Source of the DNA: Sedimenticola thiotaurini
GTDB lineage: Bacteria; Pseudomonadota; Gammaproteobacteria; Chromatiales; Chromatiaceae
Length of the DNA: 64,000 bases
NCBI GenBank assembly: GCA_007713595.1
Contig: VMRY01000003.1
Coordinates: 124,001 to 188,000, forward strand
Direction: 5' to 3'
Part shown: positions 1-7,242 of the stretch, one piece after another
How the letters are laid out: the number at the start of each line of letters is the position of its first letter
Numbering within the stretch: the first letter of the stretch is position 1
Position numbers and translations under genes: made by a program
The notes under the pieces: model-generated
What the model saw: the letters and a program-made list of their open reading frames with translations, nothing else
The model's database searches: none
What the model was told of the DNA's origin: nothing

Positions 1-269
1 CAGCCATAGGATCAATTAACTCGGCAGAGGGAGTCACTCGTGGTGCCATCGATTGAAAAACGTCAGTTAAACGGGTGCCGTTCAGGAGAACCGTTGATTT
101 TAGCTCAAACCGGACCAAAACAGTAGGTCTTATCCACTGACTGCAACAACAAACCCATTGAAATTGAAGGGTTAGTTAACTCTAATAAGCACCTATGCAA
201 CACCGCTTTGAGCTGTATCATTCACCAGGCCCTAGGCTAAAACCAACCATTGAAACCCCGGAGCTAATC
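1..269. other. Leading intergenic sequence
   Basis: No gene is visible before the dehydrogenase. A 25-codon upstream extension of the dehydrogenase frame from an ATG at 195 is possible, but it lacks a ribosome binding site and does not resemble the family N-terminus. No clear promoter was recognised. Confidence 0.4.
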
Positions 270-1241
270 ATGTCCCAGGCCAAAGCGGTCTTCCTCGATA
301 CCAGTACCCTGGATAAAAACGACCTGGATCTTACCGGCCTCCTCAACACACCCTTTGACTGGCAACTCTTCCCAAGCACCTCACCTGAAGAGACCGCCAA
401 ACGTATAGAGGGTGCCCAGCTGATCGTGAGCAACAAGGTGGTGGTTGATCGTGCCCTGATGCAAAACTGTCCGGATCTGAAACTGATCTGCCTGGCCGCC
501 ACCGGTACCAATAATGTGGATCTCACGGCTGCCGCGGAACGGGGGGTTGGGGTCACTAACGTAACTGGCTATGGCACTGCTACAGTGGTGCAGCATACCT
601 TCAGCCTTATTCTGGCCTTGACCACCCGCCTATTAGATTATCAGGCCGCCATCAAACGCGGCGATTGGCAACGCAGCGACACCTTCTGCCTGACCAACTT
701 TCCGATTCGAGAGATCGCAGGAAAGCACTTGGGCATCGTCGGCTACGGCACACTGGGAAGGGGAGTAGCCAGGGTCGCCGAGGCATTCGACATGACGGTC
801 ATGCTGGCACAAAGACCGGGTGGAGCCGCTCAACCTGGGCGCATCCCTCTACATGAGTTACTCCCAAAAGTTGACATCCTGTCTTTGCACTGCCCACTTA
901 CAGCAGAGACCGAGGGACTGATCGGCACCCGTGAATTGGCGCTGATGCGTTCGGATGCCGTGTTGATCAATACTGCCCGTGGCGGGATTGTTGATGAACA
1001 GGCACTGGCAACGGCACTGAAGGCTGGAGAACTGGGGGGTGCAGGGGTGGATGTCCTGACGAAAGAGCCACCGGGAGATGACAACCCGCTTCTGCAACCC
1101 AATATTCCCAATCTCATCGTCACACCGCACAATGCCTGGGCCAGCCGGGAGGCACGTCAGCGACTACTGGATGGTGTCACTAAGAACATACAGAGTTATC
1201 TTGCGGGAGGCGCGGCCAATCGGGTTGAGAAGAGTCGTTAG
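270..1241 (+). CDS. D-2-hydroxyacid dehydrogenase (hydroxypyruvate reductase/glycerate dehydrogenase type)
   Basis: This is a 323-residue NAD(P)-dependent D-isomer 2-hydroxyacid dehydrogenase that interconverts a 2-keto acid such as hydroxypyruvate and its D-hydroxy acid in the cytoplasm. The Rossmann motif GYGTLG lies near the middle of the protein. The expected catalytic residues appear in order: Arg in NTARGG, Glu in DVLTKEPP and His in TPHNAW. The ATG at 270 is preferred over the in-frame ATG at 195 because GGAG sits six bases before it and family members start with a similar short strand. It stands alone and is followed at once by a hairpin terminator. Substrate cannot be fixed; HprA-like glycerate dehydrogenase is the best guess. 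Confidence 0.88.
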   Translation: MSQAKAVFLDTSTLDKNDLDLTGLLNTPFDWQLFPSTSPEETAKRIEGAQLIVSNKVVVDRALMQNCPDLKLICLAATGTNNVDLTAAAERGVGVTNVTGYGTATVVQHTFSLILALTTRLLDYQAAIKRGDWQRSDTFCLTNFPIREIAGKHLGIVGYGTLGRGVARVAEAFDMTVMLAQRPGGAAQPGRIPLHELLPKVDILSLHCPLTAETEGLIGTRELALMRSDAVLINTARGGIVDEQALATALKAGELGGAGVDVLTKEPPGDDNPLLQPNIPNLIVTPHNAWASREARQRLLDGVTKNIQSYLAGGAANRVEKSR

Positions 1242-1246
1242 GAAGG

Positions 1247-1276
1247 AGCGGGCGCTATATGCCCGCTTCTCTTTTT
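1247..1276 (+). terminator. Rho-independent terminator after the dehydrogenase gene
   Basis: A 7-bp stem (AGCGGGC at 1247-1253 with GCCCGCT at 1261-1267) and a 7-base loop are followed by a T-rich tract ending in five Ts at 1272-1276. It begins six bases after the dehydrogenase stop codon. Confidence 0.8.
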
Positions 1277-1284
1277 AGAGCACG

Positions 1285-1614
1285 CTAGGGAAAATCAGGC
1301 CCAACCTCTTCGACTGGCAGCATCCGTTCAATGGTACAGGCTATCGAATAGCCACCCTTTCCATCCTCACTGGCAGAACAGCGGATAACCTTCACAATCA
1401 CATGCAGTGGTGGCGTAATATCTTTTACAGGCCGGATCTCAACATTCAAAGTTGCGCCGGCCTCCACCTCGGTTTCGCTACGAAGATGTAAGCCACCCGC
1501 ACTCAGATCTTTCACAACAGCATCTTGTACAGAATCACCGTCGACCACGCGATAACGGGCCGCACAATCGACTGCCATGCGGTAAAAATCTCGCTTCTCT
1601 GAATAGTCCTGCAT
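1285..1614 (-). CDS. PilZ domain protein
   Basis: This 109-residue protein is a single PilZ domain, a family that binds cyclic di-GMP and passes the signal to a partner. Both ligand signatures are visible: RDFYR (RxxxR form) near residues 9-13 and DLSAGG (DxSxxG form) near residues 38-43. It has no membrane segment or second domain, so it is probably a small cytoplasmic adaptor. The start is an ATG with AGGGG about six bases upstream. It is monocistronic. The many GGDEF/EAL and HD-GYP genes elsewhere in the window are plausible sources of its ligand, but the partner cannot be read from the sequence. Confidence 0.85.
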   Translation of the reverse strand: MQDYSEKRDFYRMAVDCAARYRVVDGDSVQDAVVKDLSAGGLHLRSETEVEAGATLNVEIRPVKDITPPLHVIVKVIRCSASEDGKGGYSIACTIERMLPVEEVGPDFP

Positions 1615-1801
1615 TCTTCACCCCTGTTGGTTTACATTCAAGGCCGTTGAGCATTCAAGAACCTGGCCCGACGATAAGCAATAGAGAGACTATGCCCTCT
1701 CTCTACATTTATGCCTACCGATCAGCTCACATCCCCAAATGTCATACTGTTTCTCACTTCCCTAATGGGTCGACCAATTTCAGGGATACTGAAGTATTAA
1801 T

Positions 1802-1819
1802 AGCGGTTTTTTTACCGCT
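1802..1819 (-). terminator. Hairpin after the ICMT-like gene
   Basis: AGCGGT and ACCGCT form a 6-bp stem with an all-T (plus strand) loop immediately after the stop codon of the minus-strand methyltransferase-like gene. The downstream T-run is weak, so termination is plausible but not certain. Confidence 0.5.
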
Positions 1820-1820
1820 T

Positions 1821-2465
1821 TTACTCTTCCATCAAGGCCAATGCCTCTTCTTTGGTCAGGTATCGCCCGGGAAGGGGAAACAGACCCGGCACCCTGTCTC
1901 GGTAAACCCGATAACGTTCACCGTGATAAATCAACAGCTTGGCCTCTTCCAAACGTGATCCGATAATGAAATACCCGGTCATCATCAGGCTCGATATGAG
2001 AAATACACTGTCCATATCCCGGGTCCAGATAATAACCAGCCCCAGAAAATACCAGGGATGCCTGATGAAGCGATGCAGCGGTGAGATATAGAAGCGTTCC
2101 TGGTCCTCCACCCGCTGCTCCCGATCACGGATCTGCCGCAACCCAAGAAACTCATCCCCATCATAGAAACGCAGTGACCAGACAAAACCGGCTACTGCTA
2201 ACAGTGCCAGGCCATTTGCAACAAACCAGTAGGGACCGCTCCACTGCCAAAGATAAGGGCCATGCCAGAGGTAGATCAGTAGCAGTGGCGGGATCAGAGT
2301 GACACCCGCCATCAGGTTGAACAGCAGGCGATAGAACGGCATCCGCCGGGGCCACTGTCTGGCCATCCAGTGCTTCAGCCTCAGTGATGCGGTAAACGAG
2401 TGGAACAGCCCATACAGAACCCATAGACCGACGATTGTTACAACCTGAAGTCCGGATAGCTCCAT
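1821..2465 (-). CDS. Integral membrane methyltransferase-like protein (NnrU/isoprenylcysteine methyltransferase fold)
   Basis: This is a 214-residue inner-membrane protein with about five hydrophobic segments. Its C-terminal part has the ICMT/PEMT-type pattern: a RHPWYF block near residue 135 followed by RLEEAKLLIYHGERYRVY about 45 residues later. In that family these residues bind S-adenosylmethionine near the membrane surface. NnrU-like proteins associated with denitrification share the N-terminal architecture. The substrate is unknown. It lies between the PilZ gene and ppk2, all minus strand, but hairpins on both sides argue for separate transcription. Confidence 0.68.
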   Translation of the reverse strand: MELSGLQVVTIVGLWVLYGLFHSFTASLRLKHWMARQWPRRMPFYRLLFNLMAGVTLIPPLLLIYLWHGPYLWQWSGPYWFVANGLALLAVAGFVWSLRFYDGDEFLGLRQIRDREQRVEDQERFYISPLHRFIRHPWYFLGLVIIWTRDMDSVFLISSLMMTGYFIIGSRLEEAKLLIYHGERYRVYRDRVPGLFPLPGRYLTKEEALALMEE

Positions 2466-2495
2466 AAATTTAGGATCACTCGTTTAACCAGAGGA

Positions 2496-2520
2496 AGAAC
2501 CGGCCATGAGCGCCGGTTCT
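2496..2520 (-). terminator. Terminator after the polyphosphate kinase gene
   Basis: A perfect 9-bp stem (AGAACCGGC with GCCGGTTCT) and a 7-base loop lie 24 bases beyond the stop codon of ppk2. On the minus strand it is followed by TTCCTC, a weak T-tract. Confidence 0.6.
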
Positions 2521-2543
2521 GTATCATGCCAGGTAGAAGGCCC

Positions 2544-3509
2544 TTAGTGTGTGAACTTACCCTTCTTCAGCATCTGTGCTTCCATATTCTCAAGCTCACG
2601 CGAGCCAGAGACCAGCACATCCGGGTTGGGCACAAAATCCAGCTTTGGATTCAGACGTTCATAGGGCACCGAGTTAAGGATCATCTTGATCGCATTCAGC
2701 CGCGCCTGATGTTTGTCGTTAGATCGAATAATAGTCCATGGCGCATGCGTTGTATGGGTTTTGCGCAGCATCTCATATTTCACATTGGTGAAATCATCCC
2801 AGCGTTCCTGCGCCTGCACATCCACTTCACTCAACTTCCACTGACGTAGCGGATCATTTTTTCTTCGATTAAACCGGCGTGCCTGCTCCGATTTTGTGAC
2901 ACTGAAATAGAGCTTGATCAGCACCGTGCCCTGTCGCACCAGATCCTTCTCAAAACCGCTGACACCGCGCATGAAATTTTTATACTCCTCATCACTGCAG
3001 AAGCCGAACACAGGTTCCACCATCGCTCGGTTGTACCAGCTCCGGTCAAACAGTACGACCTCACCACCGCGGGGAAACTGCTGCACATATTTCTGGAAAA
3101 ACCACTGCGTCTTCTCATGTTCAGTCGGCTTACCCAGTGCCACAACCCGGTAATGCTTTTCATTCATGTAACGGGTGACACGTCGAATCGTGCCGCCTTT
3201 TCCTGCTGCATCCCGACCTTCGAACAGGATGATCATGCGGGTACCGGTGTTTTCCAGGTACTGTTGCATTTTAATCAATTCGGCCTGATAGGGTTTCAGC
3301 TCCTCTTCACGCCTGAACTGGCGCAGGGCCTTGCTGTTTTTTGCTTTTAACTGCTCTACTGTTTTCTTAAGCGTCTGGTTTTCTGCTTCCAGCTTTTTCT
3401 GCCCAGCATTATTTACCTGAGTAGCACCCTCACCCTTGCTGTCACTTCTCACACTCAGCTCTGTAATTACGTTTTCTACTGATTTATCCTGCATCTTATC
3501 TTCGGCCAT
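2544..3509 (-). CDS. ppk2: Polyphosphate kinase 2 (class I-like)
   Basis: This 321-residue PPK2 transfers phosphate between polyphosphate and nucleotides and acts in the cytoplasm. The Walker A motif GRDAAGKGG lies near residue 98 and the Walker B/lid region contains FDRSWYNR near residue 155. The block around ERTQWYF-type residues reads EKTQWFFQKY, as in single-domain class I enzymes. The first 80 residues are an extension: a polar stretch, then a predicted coiled coil rich in Glu, Lys and Leu (about residues 38-66). Class I enzymes usually make GTP or ATP from polyphosphate, but direction and nucleotide choice cannot be read here. A FNR-like box lies 123 bases upstream. Confidence 0.9.
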   Translation of the reverse strand: MAEDKMQDKSVENVITELSVRSDSKGEGATQVNNAGQKKLEAENQTLKKTVEQLKAKNSKALRQFRREEELKPYQAELIKMQQYLENTGTRMIILFEGRDAAGKGGTIRRVTRYMNEKHYRVVALGKPTEHEKTQWFFQKYVQQFPRGGEVVLFDRSWYNRAMVEPVFGFCSDEEYKNFMRGVSGFEKDLVRQGTVLIKLYFSVTKSEQARRFNRRKNDPLRQWKLSEVDVQAQERWDDFTNVKYEMLRKTHTTHAPWTIIRSNDKHQARLNAIKMILNSVPYERLNPKLDFVPNPDVLVSGSRELENMEAQMLKKGKFTH

Positions 3510-3872
3510 AAGTACATATCCCGTAATATAAAATATTCCCTTCAGACGCTATAGCGTACTGATCACTCTATTTGATACTACGCTCCGAAATTTCACGCCG
3601 CACTGAGTATAGATATATAACAGCCCTTCTTTTGAGTTATATCAACATTCACCGTTACAATTAGGCTGACACTTCTGCCAATAGATACTCAGGTTAATGT
3701 ATGAATGCCACCTCGACTAATAGTACATAAAAACTCAGTTGCACCCTTTGTTTGCTTTTTATCATTGCATAATACGGGGGAACAACAGCACTATATGCCA
3801 CCAATCGATGAGCCGGCAAAAAGCTGAACCAAAATAAGTATTGCACTCAGCATCACCTGACAGGAACAACCT
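3510..3872. other. Divergent intergenic region between ppk2 and a methyltransferase
   Basis: The region is AT-rich and carries no convincing reading frame. It must hold promoters for both divergent genes. The only specific site recognised is a FNR-like box at 3632-3645. Confidence 0.5.
3632..3645. promoter_or_regulatory. FNR/ANR-like binding site
   Basis: TTGAGTTATATCAA matches nine of the ten fixed positions of the FNR consensus TTGAT-N4-ATCAA. It lies between the divergent ppk2 and methyltransferase genes, 123 bases from the ppk2 start codon. Oxygen control of ppk2 is the simplest reading; no FNR gene is in the window. Confidence 0.45.
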
Positions 3873-4583
3873 ATGAAGATCGATGATCCTGATAACTACC
3901 AGACAGCAACAGAACTGGAGATTATTCAGCAGCAACTTCCAATAAAGGGTTTGCGAATTCTTGAACTTGGTTGTGGTCGCGCCTGGATGACCCGTCAACT
4001 CGCCGAGCGATTCCAGCCAGCTGAGATTATTGCAACCGAAGTGGACACCATCCAACATGCAAAAAATCTTCTGATCGATGATCTGCCCAATGTAAGTTTC
4101 CGCTGTGAAGGAGCTGAATCGATAGACCTGGACAATGGCAGTGTTGACGTTGTTTTGATGCTAAAATCATTGCACCATGTACCAGAAGCATTGATGTCGA
4201 AGGCCCTTACAGAGATAGCACGAGTGCTCAAGCCAGGCGGCTTGGCCTATATCTCTGAACCGGTCTACGCAGGTGATTTCAATAACATCCTTCGCCTGTT
4301 CCATGATGAGAAAAAGGTACGGGAGGCGGCCTTTGAGGCGATAAAAAAGAGCGTTGAATCAGGTGAATTGACTCTGGTTAAGCAGATATTCTTCAATGCC
4401 CCCGGCCATTATCGCGACTTTGAAGAGTTTGACGAGCGCATGATCAAGGTCACCCACACCAACCACCAGATCGACGAAGTGCTCTACAGGCGTATCCGAA
4501 ACGCCTTCAATCGCCATACGGGAACAGATGGCGCCCATTTTCTGAAACCCTCTCGCGTCGACATTCTACAAAAAGCCGAGTAG
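3873..4583 (+). CDS. Class I SAM-dependent methyltransferase
   Basis: This is a 236-residue soluble methyltransferase of the Methyltransf_11 type. SAM-binding motif I reads LELGCGRAW near residue 31, the acidic residue ending strand 2 is in ATEVDT, and the motif IV/post-I region reads VDVVLMLKSLHHV near residue 90. A typical LKPGG block follows. There is no signal peptide or membrane segment. The C-terminal 80 residues contain many charged residues and are not distinctive. The substrate cannot be assigned. AGGA lies upstream of the ATG. It is monocistronic, followed by a 480-base gene-free stretch. Confidence 0.8.
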   Translation: MKIDDPDNYQTATELEIIQQQLPIKGLRILELGCGRAWMTRQLAERFQPAEIIATEVDTIQHAKNLLIDDLPNVSFRCEGAESIDLDNGSVDVVLMLKSLHHVPEALMSKALTEIARVLKPGGLAYISEPVYAGDFNNILRLFHDEKKVREAAFEAIKKSVESGELTLVKQIFFNAPGHYRDFEEFDERMIKVTHTNHQIDEVLYRRIRNAFNRHTGTDGAHFLKPSRVDILQKAE

Positions 4584-5062
4584 TGAACATGCATCTGGAG
4601 CTGAACGCTCAAATACTCTGTGAATCAGCGTCATTTGAGCGAAAGTTTTTCTGCTAATACGCGCGCCATTTGATGGAATTACCTCGCAACAGTACAGCGC
4701 ATACAGTTGAGATGACCAGTTTCTACTAACCTTTCGGCTGAGCTTGCCGTTATAATTAACAGGTTATGGCCTACTAATTCATTTGGCAAGAACGAGCAGA
4801 TAGGGCCGACCCGTAGTTTTTTCTCACGCGAATCAACATGGCTAAGTGATCTCAATGTGATGAGGATTAGATTGGCGCATCGTCGTTCGATGCTGCTGAA
4901 ACTCCTTAAAAATCTGTTATAGCTTAAAGATTCCGCGGTTCATAGATCTATAAACGAGACTGTCGGTGACTCCGATCAAGCGGATGAAATCGAATACCCA
5001 TCCGACGCTTGATTATCGGCTCAAGTGTCGTCAGAGATTAGTGCACTCATTGCTTTTTTGAT
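4584..5062. other. Gene-free stretch with a long hairpin
   Basis: No reading frame or RNA gene was recognised in these 479 bases. The right part contains an imperfect inverted repeat: ATCAAGCG at 4975-4982 with CGCTTGAT at 5006-5013, extended inward by GATG/CATC and outward by CCG/CGG. It lies 50 bases before the ClC gene and could be a leader hairpin or operator. Confidence 0.4.
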
Positions 5063-6808
5063 GTGAATAAAAAGATGAATCACGAAACATTACTTTACCC
5101 GCAAAAACAGTTTGGCATTTTTCTGCTGGCAATCCTGATTGGTGTTATTGGTGGAATTGCCGCCTGGTTGTTCAGGCTCCTAATAGGTTTTATACATAAC
5201 TTTGCTTTCTTTGGCAGCCTGACAGCCGTCTACGATGCGAATCAACATACCCTTCCATCAAGCTGGGGATGGTTGATAATCTTTGTGCCCATTCTGGGCG
5301 GAATGGTCGTTGTCTGGCTGGTCAAAAATTTTGCCCCTGAGGCTAAAGGCCATGGTGTACCTGAAGTGATCCACGCCATTCATTACAACCAGGGAATTAT
5401 TAAAGGCCGAGTCAGCCTGGTGAAGGCCCTGGCTTCAGCCATTACTATCGGAACAGGCGGCTCACTTGGTCGCGAAGGCCCGATTGTACAGATTGGTTCT
5501 GCATTCAGCTCCGCTATTGGCCAATGGTTCGGGTTATCTGCAAGCCAGAAAATTGTACTCATCAGCTGTGGCGCAAGCGCCGGAATTGCAGCCACATTTA
5601 ATGCGCCTCTGGCTGGCGTTCTTTTCTCCATCGAATTATTACTGGTTACCACCAATAGCAAGACCTTGCTACCGGTCGCCGTATCAACGGTCATCGCGGC
5701 CAATGTCGGTCACTATCTCATTGGGACAGATCCGGCATTCACTATTTCAATACCCGAGATACATCACTCAGTTAGTCAAGAACTGATGCTGTTGCCGCTT
5801 TATTTTCCTATTGGGGTGGTTATCGGTATCGCGGCACTGTTTTTTACCAAGTGCATCTATTGGGCAGAGGACGCCTTCAGCCTGCTCCCGGTCAATGACT
5901 ATCTCCGGCATGCGTTAGGCACTCTGCTGCTTGGATTACTGTTTTATTGGATGCTACTGACATTCCAGCATTACTATGTTCAGGGCGTCGGTTATGCAAC
6001 GATTCAGGATATTCTGAACGATGTAATCACCGACCCCAAACTAATGCTGTTCCTTTTTTTCGCCAAACTACTGGCAACATGCCTGACCATTGGATCAGGC
6101 GGTTCTGGGGGTGTATTTTCCCCCTCCCTGTTCCTCGGTGCTGCCCTCGGTGGTTTTATCGGACAGGCACTCATGATCATGGCACCTGGACTGGAAATTG
6201 AACCGATGACGTTTGCCATTATCGGCATGGCTTCCATGGTGGGTGCCAGTACCAGTGCACCTTTGACTGCAGTCATCATTACCTATGAGATGACCCAGAA
6301 TTATTCAATCATCCTGCCGGTTATGCTGACCGTCTGCGTGGCCTATGTGGTTCGCCGCTCCCTGTCAGAAACCGATATATATACCCATAAACTCGCACGA
6401 AGAGGCCACTTTATTCCTGAGGGCCGCACCAGCGACATGAGTGCCCACCTCAAGGTCAGACAGGTAATGTCATTAGATTATCGTTTCTTGAATCAGACCG
6501 ATCATGTTACTCCCTACAAAGGGACAACACTGGTTGTTGATGGCAATCAGGTGGTGGGCATTATTGGCCCATTCAATTATATTGTCGGCAGTGATGTCCT
6601 GGCAGAGAGCATCATGTCAAAAGAGTTCTCCAGCCTGCCGCCCGATTTCTCATTAAAGACCGTTCTATATCACCTGGATAAATTACATCACGACTCGGTT
6701 CTCATCTGTGACGGAGGAAAACCACTCGTTGACGGGGTGAAGGGCGTCTTAACATCGAGAGATATTGCCAATATCGCCGCAAAAGCGGCCCAGATCCAGC
6801 ATGCATAA
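5063..6808 (+). CDS. ClC-family chloride channel/transporter with C-terminal CBS-like region
   Basis: This 581-residue inner-membrane protein has the ClC core over residues 15-445. The selectivity motifs are present: GHGVP (96-100), GREGP (136-140) with the external gating Glu138, and GSGGSGGVFSP. A Tyr in DIYTHKLARR aligns with the central chloride-coordinating Tyr. The position of the internal proton glutamate (second E in the usual FSxEE) is Leu192 in FSIELLL, which favours a channel or non-canonical exchanger. The last 120 residues look like a weak CBS pair. The GTG at 5063 has no clear Shine-Dalgarno; an ATG four codons in is equally possible. Confidence 0.88.
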   Translation: MNKKMNHETLLYPQKQFGIFLLAILIGVIGGIAAWLFRLLIGFIHNFAFFGSLTAVYDANQHTLPSSWGWLIIFVPILGGMVVVWLVKNFAPEAKGHGVPEVIHAIHYNQGIIKGRVSLVKALASAITIGTGGSLGREGPIVQIGSAFSSAIGQWFGLSASQKIVLISCGASAGIAATFNAPLAGVLFSIELLLVTTNSKTLLPVAVSTVIAANVGHYLIGTDPAFTISIPEIHHSVSQELMLLPLYFPIGVVIGIAALFFTKCIYWAEDAFSLLPVNDYLRHALGTLLLGLLFYWMLLTFQHYYVQGVGYATIQDILNDVITDPKLMLFLFFAKLLATCLTIGSGGSGGVFSPSLFLGAALGGFIGQALMIMAPGLEIEPMTFAIIGMASMVGASTSAPLTAVIITYEMTQNYSIILPVMLTVCVAYVVRRSLSETDIYTHKLARRGHFIPEGRTSDMSAHLKVRQVMSLDYRFLNQTDHVTPYKGTTLVVDGNQVVGIIGPFNYIVGSDVLAESIMSKEFSSLPPDFSLKTVLYHLDKLHHDSVLICDGGKPLVDGVKGVLTSRDIANIAAKAAQIQHA

Positions 6809-6860
6809 CCTGCCAGAGATTCCAAAACCAACGGCAGGAAAGCCAAACAACCCGACATAT

Positions 6861-6893
6861 CGAAAGTTTTTTCGTTAATCAGTTGTTACTGAT
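6861..6893. repeat. Small inverted repeats in the clc-feoA intergenic region
   Basis: CGAAA-GTTT-TTTCG at 6861-6874 is followed by ATCAGT-TGTT-ACTGAT at 6878-6893. The first could be a weak terminator for the ClC gene; the second is a perfect dyad of operator size upstream of the feo operon. Confidence 0.35.
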
Positions 6894-6910
6894 ATACAAC
6901 GGTGCTAAAG

Positions 6911-6929
6911 TTTAACACTAATCATTCTT
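6911..6929. promoter_or_regulatory. Fur-like box upstream of feoA
   Basis: The 19 bases centred on AATCATT match the consensus GATAATGATAATCATTATC at 12 of 19 positions and end 17 bases before the feoA ATG. Ferric uptake regulator control is usual for feo operons, which supports the reading. Confidence 0.5.
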
Positions 6930-6946
6930 ATTGAGATGTAGCAGTA

Positions 6947-7198
6947 ATGGACACCGCTTCTCTGGACAACCAGATAACCCTGGACCATGTTCCCGCTGGT
7001 CAGCATGCCCGTATTACCAAGATACAGGGCGACCGGAGTCTGGCAAGGCGCCTGCTTGGGCTCGGCCTGCGGGTTGGTTCAGAAATCAGTGTATTACAGC
7101 AGCGTAACCGGGGCGTGGTGGTTGCAACCGCTGGGACCCGTGTCGCCCTGGGAAGCAGTATTGCCGACAAACTGCTGATGCAGCCTCTTACTCGTTAG
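6947..7198 (+). CDS. feoA: Ferrous iron transport protein A
   Basis: This 83-residue cytoplasmic protein has the SH3-like FeoA fold, recognisable by the LDHVPAGQHARI opening and the RRLLGLGLRVGSEISVL core (about residues 36-52). FeoA is needed for FeoB-dependent Fe(II) uptake and is thought to contact FeoB. It is the first gene of a compact feoABC operon, with 44 bases to the preferred feoB start, and it sits directly behind a Fur-like box. Confidence 0.93.
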   Translation: MDTASLDNQITLDHVPAGQHARITKIQGDRSLARRLLGLGLRVGSEISVLQQRNRGVVVATAGTRVALGSSIADKLLMQPLTR

Positions 7199-7242
7199 CA
7201 CCTTTCCATCGACCGGTGCATAATCGGTCATCGGAGGAGATC

